From an uncultured Tissierellia bacterium (GTDB taxonomy: Bacteria > Bacillota > Clostridia > Tissierellales > Tissierellaceae): a stretch of 33,411 bases of DNA. A program made the position numbers and the translations under genes. The notes beneath the pieces are model-generated. The model made no database searches, had not been told where the DNA came from, and worked only from the letters and a program-made list of their open reading frames with translations. The stretch's first letter is position 1, and every line of letters begins with the position of its first letter. Location of the stretch: NCBI GenBank assembly GCA_946402705.1, contig CAMIXG010000015.1, positions 1 to 33,411 on the forward strand, written 5' to 3'. This document shows, piece by piece, positions 7,649 to 15,488 of this stretch.

Positions 7649-9148
7649 CTATATCCTTTCCCTATCAAAACTATCTTGGTAATTAACTTCCACTACTCCT
7701 GATTTAAAATCTAACAGACTATTCAATTTTGAATTTGCAAAATAGAAAATTATCATGGTTCCCAAACACTGAATTATAACTGTCCCTGGATTATTCGTAC
7801 TAAATGGACTCAGCCAGTTTTCTGACCACTTTGCTGCCTGAATCATCCACCAAGCTATAATAGTTGTAACAATTATAGGATAAATTTTCAGCACATAATT
7901 ATACCATTTTCCCACCTTTATATCCGATGTAGGATTTATTAGCTCAGTTCTAAATTTATCTATGCCATACTTGTAGACTGACAATGTATAGAATATTCCG
8001 CAAATTAAAAGCCCTATTCCCCATACCCAGTCCTGATTGTCAAAGAAATCCATACTTATTACAGATGGCAAACCACATATAAAACAAATACCTAACATTA
8101 GTATTACTGCTCTTTTTCTAGCTATACCAAAATCCATTATATTTTTTATCAAAACTTCCATTTGGGGCAAAAGTGATGTTAAGGCTGCCAAGGATAGGGC
8201 TAGAAAAAATAATGATGAAATTATTAATCCACCTTTTGTCTGAGCAAATAATTTTGTTAAGTATATAAATGTAAGACCAGTATTCCCACTAGCCAAAGCA
8301 TCTAGTGCTGCTCCTTCACTAGCTGATAAAGCAAAAACTGTTGGCAAAACAGCCATTGCTGATATCATGGCTCCAAGAGCATCTCCAAAGGATATCATAA
8401 AGGTATTTACTGCTATATCTTCATTTTCCTTCATGTAATTTGCATAGGTAAGCATCATACCCCAACCTGCACCAGATGACCAAGCTGCCTGAGTAAAGGC
8501 ATTTAACCAGATTCCTGGTTTTAATAAATCCTTAAAATTTGGAACAAATAAATATTTAAGTCCCAAGATAGCACCTTCTTTGGTAAGTGCCCAAATAGCT
8601 GCTGATAGTAAACTTATAAATAACACAGGTATCATTATTTTACCTGCCTTTTCCAGTCCTTTATTAACTCCTTTTATAAGGACATAGCCTACTAAAATTA
8701 GAGCTATTACCTGAAATAAAACTCCTTCTACCGGATTACTAGTAAACGTATTCCAAACCAATTCTGTATCTACCTTGGTTGTAAATGTACCCTGTAAGGC
8801 AAAAGTTAGATATCTAAGTGACCATCCCAAAACTATCACATAATAAAATGTTATGGCTGCACAAACAAAGCATATCCACCCACCCTGCCAAGTATTCTTT
8901 TCTCCCACAAATTTCTTAAATGATCCTATTGTACCAAGTCTAGTTTTTTTACCTATTGCCATTTCAGTCATTATCAATGGAATAGTCCAAACTAAATTTG
9001 CAATTATGTAAGCTAAAACAAAAGTACCTCCACCATTATTACCAACGATTCTAGGAAATCTCCAAATGTTTCCTGTCCCTATTGCCATTCCTACCGCTGC
9101 CATAATAAACCCTAATCTTGATCCCCATTCTGTCCTTTCACTTTTCAT
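7649..9148 (-). CDS. Sodium-dependent transporter, NSS (SNF) family
   Basis: The 499-residue protein has about 12 membrane spans and the family signature near the N-terminus (GMAIGTGNIWRFPRIVGNNG), which forms the sodium and substrate site in LeuT-type transporters. NSS proteins import amino acids with sodium. It follows proC in the hydroxyproline locus, so proline, hydroxyproline or another Stickland amino acid is a reasonable but unproven substrate. GAGGTGATAAAAAG precedes the ATG. A strong terminator lies only about 26 bases upstream. The gene is therefore expressed either by read-through or from a promoter inside proC. Its small partner follows immediately. Confidence 0.93.
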   Translation of the reverse strand: MKSERTEWGSRLGFIMAAVGMAIGTGNIWRFPRIVGNNGGGTFVLAYIIANLVWTIPLIMTEMAIGKKTRLGTIGSFKKFVGEKNTWQGGWICFVCAAITFYYVIVLGWSLRYLTFALQGTFTTKVDTELVWNTFTSNPVEGVLFQVIALILVGYVLIKGVNKGLEKAGKIMIPVLFISLLSAAIWALTKEGAILGLKYLFVPNFKDLLKPGIWLNAFTQAAWSSGAGWGMMLTYANYMKENEDIAVNTFMISFGDALGAMISAMAVLPTVFALSASEGAALDALASGNTGLTFIYLTKLFAQTKGGLIISSLFFLALSLAALTSLLPQMEVLIKNIMDFGIARKRAVILMLGICFICGLPSVISMDFFDNQDWVWGIGLLICGIFYTLSVYKYGIDKFRTELINPTSDIKVGKWYNYVLKIYPIIVTTIIAWWMIQAAKWSENWLSPFSTNNPGTVIIQCLGTMIIFYFANSKLNSLLDFKSGVVEVNYQDSFDRERI

Positions 9149-9166
9149 CTTTTTATCACCTCGTGT

Positions 9167-9192
9167 AAAAAAACGGAGGGGTATTCCCCTCC
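9167..9192 (-). terminator. Intrinsic terminator between proC and the NSS transporter gene
   Basis: Perfect 7-base GC-rich arms GGAGGGG (9175-9181) and CCCCTCC (9186-9192) flank a four-base loop. In the minus RNA the stem is followed by G and a U-run (9173-9167). It stands 9 bases beyond the proC stop and just before the transporter ribosome binding site, leaving no space for a promoter in between. Confidence 0.85.
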
Positions 9193-9201
9193 CTTGAATA
9201 G

Positions 9202-9996
9202 TTACATACTCTTAGAACGATTACTACAAGCAATCATTGCTTCTATAACACTAGATCTTAATCCTTTTTCTTCTAACACTCTTACTGCTTCAATTGTAGT
9301 TCCACCAGGTGAACATACCATATCTTTTAATTCTCCTGGGTGCATCCCTGTTTCAAGAACCATTTTTGCACTTCCCAGAACTGCTTGCGCTGCAAAAGTA
9401 TAGGCATCTTTTCTGCTCATACCTTCTAGTACTGCTCCATCTGCCATAGCTTCTATAAACATAAATACATAGGCTGGTGAACTACCACTAACTGCCACTA
9501 CTGCATCCATCATATATTCTGGAACAATTTCAGCCTTACCAAAGCCACATAAAATATTTTTAACTTTTTCAGCCTCATCTTCTGTTACTAAACTATTTGT
9601 ACACATTGCAGTCATACCTTCTCCAACCATAGCTGGTGTATTAGGCATAGTTCTAACTATTTTTACCTTATTTCCAAATAAGCTTCCAAGTTTTTCTAAA
9701 GTTTGACCTGGTGCTATTGTTAATATTATTGTATTTTCAGTTACCTCATTTTTTACTTCTTCTATAACACTTTCATAAAATTGTGGCTTTACAGATAAAA
9801 CTACTAAATCAGAATTCTTAACAACTTCCTTATTATCCATAGTTGTTTTGATTCCCAACTTTTCACTTGCCTTTTCAAGACTTGGTTTGTATCCATCAGA
9901 GGCCATTATATCTTCCCTAACAACAAGACCTGCCTCTACTATGCCACCTATCATGGCCTGAGCCATATTTCCGCAACCTATAAAACCTAACTTCAT
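9202..9996 (-). CDS. proC: Pyrroline-5-carboxylate reductase
   Basis: The 264-residue protein has an N-terminal Rossmann motif GFIGCGNMAQAMIGG and the C-terminal family signature DMVCSPGGTTIEAVRVLEEKG. It reduces L-pyrroline-5-carboxylate to L-proline with NAD(P)H. Its position directly after hypD (30-base gap) gives it a specific task: it takes the product of hydroxyproline dehydration to proline, which anaerobes can use as a Stickland electron acceptor. AGAAGG lies about 10 bases before the ATG. A terminator follows the gene. Confidence 0.96.
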   Translation of the reverse strand: MKLGFIGCGNMAQAMIGGIVEAGLVVREDIMASDGYKPSLEKASEKLGIKTTMDNKEVVKNSDLVVLSVKPQFYESVIEEVKNEVTENTIILTIAPGQTLEKLGSLFGNKVKIVRTMPNTPAMVGEGMTAMCTNSLVTEDEAEKVKNILCGFGKAEIVPEYMMDAVVAVSGSSPAYVFMFIEAMADGAVLEGMSRKDAYTFAAQAVLGSAKMVLETGMHPGELKDMVCSPGGTTIEAVRVLEEKGLRSSVIEAMIACSNRSKSM

Positions 9997-10026
9997 AATT
10001 TTAGCCTTCTTTCTTTGAAATTTAAA

Positions 10027-12402
10027 TTAATTAAAATTTTGCTCTGTTCTTCCTATTATTTCATCTTGTAATGCCTTGCTTAAATTTCTAAAATGATCAC
10101 TATAACCTGCTACACGAACTATTAAATCCTTATACTCTTCTGGATTTTCTTGTGCCTTTATTAGGATTTCCTTATCTATAACATTAAACTGTATATGGTG
10201 TCCATCCATAGTAAAGTATGAACGAACTAGGTTTGCCATATTATCAAGTCCACCTTCTCCTGCAACTACTGATGGAGTAAACTTTTGATTTAATAAGGTT
10301 CCACCTGTACTTAAATGATCCATTTTAGCCGCTGATCTTATTACAGCTGATGGTCCTTTAGTATCTGCTCCTTTTTCTGGAGAAATCCCTTCTGATAATG
10401 GTTTATGTGCCAATCTTCCATTAGGACTTGCAAGCATTACCTCACCAAAGTAAACATGGCAAGTAGTAGGCAACATATTCACCCTATATGTTCCACCTTT
10501 CATGTTTGGTCTACCTGTAACCATCCCCTGATAAGTTTTAAATACATCTACCATTATATCATCTGCATAGTCATCATCATTACCATATTTAGGTGTTTTA
10601 TTTTGAACAAGATTATAAATCCTATCATGTCCAACAAAATTATCCTTCATAGCGTCTACAAGTTCCTTCATTGTAAACTTATCTTTATCAAAGACATTAT
10701 ACTTTATCGAAGCTAAAGAGTCTGTTATTGTTCCAATTCCAACACCTTGTATATAATTTGTATTATATCTTGCTCCACCAGCATTATAGTCTTTTCCAGT
10801 TTTTATACAATCATTTGTTATAACTGATAAGAATGGTACTGGCATATATTTAGCATAAATAGTTTCTATCACATTTGAACCTTGAACCTTTATATCTATA
10901 AAATGTTCTATCTGTTTTTTATAGGCTTCATATAACTCTTCATAAGATTTGAAATCTTCAGCATAGCCAAGTTTTAATCCTAATTGTTTTTTAGCTACTT
11001 CATCATATCCATTATTTAATGTTAATTCTAAAATCTTTGGTAGGTTGAAATAACCAGTTAAAATATAGGCCTCATTTCCAAATGCCCCAGTTTCAACACA
11101 TCCACTTGTTCCGCCCAGCCTTGCATCTTCTATTGTTTTTCCTGCATTTAAAAGTTCTTGTATTATGGCTTCTGTATTATAAAAAGCTGGCTGTCCCCAT
11201 CCTTCTCTTGATACTTCACAGGCTCTTTTTAAGAATTTTTGCGGTGTTTTTCTGCTTATTTGAACATTTGAGCTTGGTTGTAAAAGTTTCATCTCATCCA
11301 TACAATCAAGTATTAAATAACTAACTTCATTCACACCATCTTGCCCATCTGCTGTAATTCCCCCAGTATTTATATTAGCAAAATCTGTATAGGTACTACT
11401 TTCTTTTAAAGTTACCCCTACCTTTGGTGGTGCTGGTTGATTATTAAATTTAATCCATAATGATTCTAACAGCTCCAATGCTTTTTCATCATTTAGGATT
11501 TCACTTTCAATATCTTTTTTATAAAATGGGTATAGATGCTGATCCAATCTTCCTGGACTAAAAGCGTCCCATGGATTAAGTTCTGTTGTAACACCTAGGT
11601 GAACAAACCAATACATTTGTATAGCTTGCCAGTAAGTTTCTGGTTTATTTGCTGGAACTACATCACAATTCTTAGCTATCTCTAGTAACTCTTCTTTTCT
11701 CTTCTCATCTGTTTCACTTTCAGCCATCTCCCTAGCTAGCTTAGCATATCTTTCTCCTAAGATTATAATCGCATCACATGCTATGTCCATTCCCTTTAAT
11801 TGTTCCTGTCTGCTAAGAGCTTCTGGGTCTTTTAAATAATCTATTTTATTTAACTCTTCAGCTATTTCTGCCTTATAATCTAAAAATCCCTTTTCATAGA
11901 TTTTAGTTGAACCTACTGTATGTCCTGGGCCTCTTTGCTCCATAAATTCTGTAAATATACCTGCTCCATATGCATCCTTCCACTGATCCGTCATAGAAGC
12001 TAAAATCTTTTCTCTAACTGATCTTTTTGACCAATACGGAATTATTTTTTCTTCTTGTAATTTTAAATCTGCCTCAGTAACACTGAAACCTATTAATTCT
12101 CTATCATTCATCACATGCATATCCTCTAAAGTATGACAACATAGTTCTGGAAATGTAGGAGCTTTTTGAGGTCCATCTCCTTTTTCTCCAACTATTAACT
12201 CTCCATAATTTATACATAATGATTTATTTTCCATAAAATACTTAAAAGCTGTTGCCCTCATTTCTGGTACTGACATAGAGCCATCATATTTTAAATAAGC
12301 ATCTGTAAACAAATCTGCTCTCTCAATATAAATACTTGGATCAATACTTGTACTTTCTTCACGTAATTTCCTAATTCTTTCATTCATTCCTCTACTTTCC
12401 AT
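10027..12402 (-). CDS. hypD: trans-4-hydroxy-L-proline dehydratase (glycyl radical enzyme)
   Basis: This 791-residue glycyl radical enzyme closely resembles the clostridial HypD that I recall from Clostridioides difficile. The active-site motif GTSGCVETG places the thiyl cysteine at C435 and the general-base glutamate at E437. The radical loop VRVAGYSDHF places the glycyl radical at G766. Both are one residue later than in the C. difficile protein as I remember it. It removes water from trans-4-hydroxyproline to give pyrroline-5-carboxylate. AGGAGG stands 7 bases before the ATG. The activase gene ends 2 bases upstream and proC follows, forming a complete pathway. The enzyme is destroyed by oxygen, which implies an anaerobe. 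Confidence 0.96.
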   Translation of the reverse strand: MESRGMNERIRKLREESTSIDPSIYIERADLFTDAYLKYDGSMSVPEMRATAFKYFMENKSLCINYGELIVGEKGDGPQKAPTFPELCCHTLEDMHVMNDRELIGFSVTEADLKLQEEKIIPYWSKRSVREKILASMTDQWKDAYGAGIFTEFMEQRGPGHTVGSTKIYEKGFLDYKAEIAEELNKIDYLKDPEALSRQEQLKGMDIACDAIIILGERYAKLAREMAESETDEKRKEELLEIAKNCDVVPANKPETYWQAIQMYWFVHLGVTTELNPWDAFSPGRLDQHLYPFYKKDIESEILNDEKALELLESLWIKFNNQPAPPKVGVTLKESSTYTDFANINTGGITADGQDGVNEVSYLILDCMDEMKLLQPSSNVQISRKTPQKFLKRACEVSREGWGQPAFYNTEAIIQELLNAGKTIEDARLGGTSGCVETGAFGNEAYILTGYFNLPKILELTLNNGYDEVAKKQLGLKLGYAEDFKSYEELYEAYKKQIEHFIDIKVQGSNVIETIYAKYMPVPFLSVITNDCIKTGKDYNAGGARYNTNYIQGVGIGTITDSLASIKYNVFDKDKFTMKELVDAMKDNFVGHDRIYNLVQNKTPKYGNDDDYADDIMVDVFKTYQGMVTGRPNMKGGTYRVNMLPTTCHVYFGEVMLASPNGRLAHKPLSEGISPEKGADTKGPSAVIRSAAKMDHLSTGGTLLNQKFTPSVVAGEGGLDNMANLVRSYFTMDGHHIQFNVIDKEILIKAQENPEEYKDLIVRVAGYSDHFRNLSKALQDEIIGRTEQNFN

Positions 12403-12404
12403 TG

Positions 12405-13319
12405 TTATCCTCCTATAAAAATATTATTAAAACCACTTTCTGCAAATTTATTTTTAATTCTTTCCATGGTATCATCACTAGGTATTTCTAAATTTTTTCC
12501 CTTGTATTCTTTTCCTATTCTATCGTATTTCCCAGAACCTGTATTATGGTATGGAAGTAAATTAATCTGCTTTACACTTATTTTATTATCTATTAGCCAG
12601 CCAAGAACTTCATCTATCTCCAAATCTGAATCGTTCACACCGCCTATTATTGGCATCCTAATATTTATACTTCCTCCCAAATCATTTACAAGTTTTAAAT
12701 TATCTAAAATTTTTTCTAATCCATCTCCTATATGATTTCTATGGATTTCTTCATTTATAGTTTTTATATCATACAAAAATGTATCTATATATCTAACAAT
12801 TTTTCTATACGACTCAGCTGGAGCCAGACCACAAGTATCAATATTTACCCTTATTCCATGCCTATCAAGTTTTTCGCATAATTCTATTAAAAAATCAATG
12901 TTTTGACTCATGACCTCTCCACCTGATAGAGTTACTCCACCATTTGACTCATCATAAATTATCATATCTTTTTTTGCCTCTGTAACTATCTCATCTGTAG
13001 TGTAGTATTCTCCTGCCATTTCTAAAGCACTATATGGACAGTTTTCAACGCAATCTCCACACATAACACATTTTTCTCTATCTACAACTATCTTTCCTTC
13101 CTTTTCCCTTAAAGCATTTCTTTCACAATGTTCTATACAGTAGCCACACTGTTTACATCTTTCTTCAAATACCATTACTTCTTTTTTGTAACTTTGGCTC
13201 TCTGGATTGTGACACCAAGTACAATGAAGTCCACAACCTTTGAAAAATATGGTTGTTCTAATTCCCTCTCCATCATGTGGTGAAAATCTTTGTATGTTTA
13301 GAACTATAGCTTTTTCCAT
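12405..13319 (-). CDS. hypE: Glycyl radical enzyme activase for HypD (radical SAM)
   Basis: The 304-residue protein has the radical SAM cluster motif CGLHCTWC (C29, C33, C36). Two ferredoxin-type cluster motifs follow, CKQCGYCIEHC (55-65) and CVMCGDCVENC (84-94), typical of this activase subgroup. It uses S-adenosylmethionine to generate the glycyl radical on HypD. An open frame extends further upstream into the preceding membrane-protein gene, but the ATG at MEKAIVLNIQRFSPHDGEG fits the family start and has AAAGG about 11 bases upstream. That start leaves a 26-base gap after the upstream gene. The symbol hypE for the HypD activase is from memory and could be confused with the hydrogenase gene of the same name. 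Confidence 0.92.
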   Translation of the reverse strand: MEKAIVLNIQRFSPHDGEGIRTTIFFKGCGLHCTWCHNPESQSYKKEVMVFEERCKQCGYCIEHCERNALREKEGKIVVDREKCVMCGDCVENCPYSALEMAGEYYTTDEIVTEAKKDMIIYDESNGGVTLSGGEVMSQNIDFLIELCEKLDRHGIRVNIDTCGLAPAESYRKIVRYIDTFLYDIKTINEEIHRNHIGDGLEKILDNLKLVNDLGGSINIRMPIIGGVNDSDLEIDEVLGWLIDNKISVKQINLLPYHNTGSGKYDRIGKEYKGKNLEIPSDDTMERIKNKFAESGFNNIFIGG

Positions 13320-13345
13320 TGGATTCACAACCTTTCTTATAGTCC

Positions 13346-14554
13346 TTAAAATAATAATAAATATAAATAATTTGCTACCATACCTGCCACAAAACCTCCC
13401 AGTAACTGGCAAAGTATAGCTGGTTTCACAAACTGGTTTTGTCCTAAAGTATCAAGCATACCTATGTGAGTACTTAAAAAACCACTCATACATATTCCCA
13501 TACCTGTAAAAGTTGCCACTGTTCTAGCATTGGCAAATCCCGCTTCTATAAAACCACTTGTAAGTCCCATAGCACTTCCTACTGCTCCTAAAGCTGTAAA
13601 TGGATATGCAAGCAATTCTGGTACCTCAAATCCCCATAAAACTTTTGCTACTGGCATAAAGTAAGAGCCTAGTTTAGGTAAAAGTGCAACCCCTTCATAA
13701 GCCTGTCCCAAATATTGTCCTGCTTCTCCTGCTGGACCAAATGTTAATATCATAACAAACGTACAAATAAGAACTGTCCCCGATGCACACGCAAGTCCCA
13801 GCTCTACTCCTGATTTTGCTCCCTCCATCATAGAACCCATAAATCTTTCAAAATATGAACCTGGTCTTATTTTTCTAGTATTTAATTTCTCTCCTGATTT
13901 GTTATCAACCCTAAACTTTCTATCTTCTTTATAGTATCTTTTAGATATTATGAGCATAACCCTAACTGAGACTATCCCGCCTACTATTGCTCCTATATTC
14001 CCCACTAAAACTGCTGGAAAATATTCCTTTCCCAAGCTTAACATGTATGCTGTTACTATTAAACCCATTCCAAAAGTTGTTCCCAAGTTTGTATATGTAG
14101 CTTTTTCAGCTGGTGTAAAATATCTATCAAAGCCTTCGTCTGCTGCTAAGGATAGAATTGCTGGGTTATCTGATATGTATGTTGTAACTGCACCTAGAGC
14201 TGCTGCACCTGGTAAACCAAAAATAGGCCTCATAACTGGTGATATAATCTTGTTTATTAGAGCAATTACACCAAATTCTGATAAAATACTGGCTATTGCA
14301 CCTGCTAAAATTGCCACTGCCATAATGTAAAATGAAGTATTCATTAAAACATCATGCCCTGTTTTCATCATTACACTAAAAACTACATCCATGCCCATTA
14401 CACTACCTAAGTAAGCAAATAAAACTACTATTGTTCCCAAAACAACAAAGGTTTCTAATGAAATAGCCTTTTTTTCAAGCTTTTCTTTTTTTATACTTCC
14501 ATTTTCTTCCTGAACCCTTTCTTCTGCTTCTAAAATAGCTCCCTCGTTTATCAT
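13346..14554 (-). CDS. YjiH-like Gate-domain integral membrane protein
   Basis: The 402-residue membrane protein has a charged cytoplasmic N-terminus of about 30 residues and then about ten hydrophobic segments. It resembles YjiH and nucleoside-recognition (Gate) domain proteins, with GLPGAAALGAVTTYISDNPA and the conserved EVPELLAYPFTALGAVG. The biochemical function of the family is not known to me; transport is suspected. Here it is the first gene of the hydroxyproline operon and follows a consensus promoter, so it may bring in hydroxyproline or export a product. AAAGGAG precedes the ATG. Confidence 0.8.
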   Translation of the reverse strand: MINEGAILEAEERVQEENGSIKKEKLEKKAISLETFVVLGTIVVLFAYLGSVMGMDVVFSVMMKTGHDVLMNTSFYIMAVAILAGAIASILSEFGVIALINKIISPVMRPIFGLPGAAALGAVTTYISDNPAILSLAADEGFDRYFTPAEKATYTNLGTTFGMGLIVTAYMLSLGKEYFPAVLVGNIGAIVGGIVSVRVMLIISKRYYKEDRKFRVDNKSGEKLNTRKIRPGSYFERFMGSMMEGAKSGVELGLACASGTVLICTFVMILTFGPAGEAGQYLGQAYEGVALLPKLGSYFMPVAKVLWGFEVPELLAYPFTALGAVGSAMGLTSGFIEAGFANARTVATFTGMGICMSGFLSTHIGMLDTLGQNQFVKPAILCQLLGGFVAGMVANYLYLLLF

Positions 14555-14629
14555 TTAGATTCTCCTTTCAATTAATAAAAATTTAACACTCAAACTTAAA
14601 AATTATCAGAAAAAACAAACAACTCTGTA

Positions 14630-14679
14630 TTTTCATTATAATTTCATTCTCCCTCTTTGTCAATTCATTATTATGAAAA
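14630..14679. promoter_or_regulatory. Inverted repeat flanking the hydroxyproline promoter (candidate operator)
   Basis: TTTTCATTATAA (14630-14641) overlaps the -10, and TTATTATGAAAA (14668-14679) lies just upstream of the -35. The arms match at 11 of 12 positions when inverted, and their centres are 38 bases apart. TTTCATT also recurs at 14642, 14703 and 14734. The divergent XRE-cupin regulator is the natural candidate to bind here. Confidence 0.45.
14635..14663 (-). promoter_or_regulatory. Consensus promoter of the hydroxyproline operon
   Basis: On the minus strand a perfect TTGACA (14663-14658) and a perfect TATAAT (14640-14635) are 17 bases apart. Such a strong promoter in front of a catabolic operon implies repression when substrate is absent. 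Confidence 0.85.
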
Positions 14680-14760
14680 TCAACTTACTTTTGTATGATT
14701 TATTTCATTTATATTTATGTTCCTCTATGTATTTTTCATTTATCTTGTTTGTTTTTACTA

Positions 14761-14769
14761 TGATATAAT
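14761..14769 (+). promoter_or_regulatory. Extended -10 promoter of the XRE-cupin regulator gene
   Basis: TGATATAAT is an extended -10 element 33 bases before the regulator ATG. The -35 region is weak. AAAGGAG follows at about 14790. Confidence 0.55.
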
Positions 14770-14802
14770 ATATAAAATAATATTATTTAAAGGAGTTTTA
14801 AA

Positions 14803-15426
14803 ATGTCTAAAATAGAATCTAAAATAGGTCTAAAAGCTAAAGAATTACGAGATAAACATGGAATAACTTTAAAAGAATTAAGTGAGCAAACAAACCTTTC
14901 TGTTGGATATTTATCACAATTTGAAAGAGGAATAAATACAATAGCAATTGATTCCCTAAATAAAATAGCTAGTGTATACAATGTAGAGCTAAGCTATTTC
15001 TTCCCTGAATCGTCCAGTGAAAAAAAATCTATCATACTTAAAAGCTATGAACAAAAACTTTTAGATGTTCTTGGAAATGACTATATTGTTAAACCTTTGT
15101 TCCATCAAGAAAACCGAAAAACATTTTCCATGTATCCTAGAATAATTGAAATTCTACCTCGACTTGAGTCTGAAGAAATACAAATTTATTCCCATGATGG
15201 AGAAGAGTTTGTATATGTACTTGAAGGAATTTTAACTTTATTTTATGGAAATGAAATTCATCATCTATATCCAGGTGACTCAGCTTATTATTCTTCTAAA
15301 GTAGAACATAACTGGGATAATGAAACCAACAATACTACTAAAATAATATCTGTGTCTTCTCCAAATCCTTTTAATTGTGATTTGGTTGATTGCAATACAT
15401 TAAAGCTAAATCCCAACCATGTATAA
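14803..15426 (+). CDS. XRE-family regulator with C-terminal cupin domain
   Basis: The 207-residue protein has an N-terminal lambda-repressor-type helix-turn-helix (about 10-65, with LKELSEQTNLSVGYLSQFERG) and a C-terminal cupin_2 domain (about 115-190, with HDGEEFVYVLEGILTLFYG and YPGDSAYYSSKVEHNWDN). The two-domain form is common in regulators of amino-acid or polyamine catabolism, where the cupin binds a small ligand. It is divergent from the hydroxyproline operon, which makes it the likely local regulator. The ligand (hydroxyproline, proline or pyrroline-5-carboxylate) is inferred. The next gene starts 62 bases later on the same strand. Confidence 0.92.
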   Translation: MSKIESKIGLKAKELRDKHGITLKELSEQTNLSVGYLSQFERGINTIAIDSLNKIASVYNVELSYFFPESSSEKKSIILKSYEQKLLDVLGNDYIVKPLFHQENRKTFSMYPRIIEILPRLESEEIQIYSHDGEEFVYVLEGILTLFYGNEIHHLYPGDSAYYSSKVEHNWDNETNNTTKIISVSSPNPFNCDLVDCNTLKLNPNHV

Positions 15427-15488
15427 CTTTCATTCTAAGTAATAAAATGATAAAATCATTATAAATACAATTTGAAAGGGGTTTTTTA

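Noticed and set aside
10405..10716. Plus-strand open frame of 103 codons opposite hypD
   Set aside because: It is antisense to a conserved and clearly coding gene, has no ribosome binding site, and is rich in His, Ile and Cys from reversed codons.
13320..13412. Longer HypD activase start inside the membrane-protein gene
   Set aside because: The extra N-terminal residues are not part of the family, no ribosome binding site supports that start, and it would overlap the upstream gene by 67 bases.
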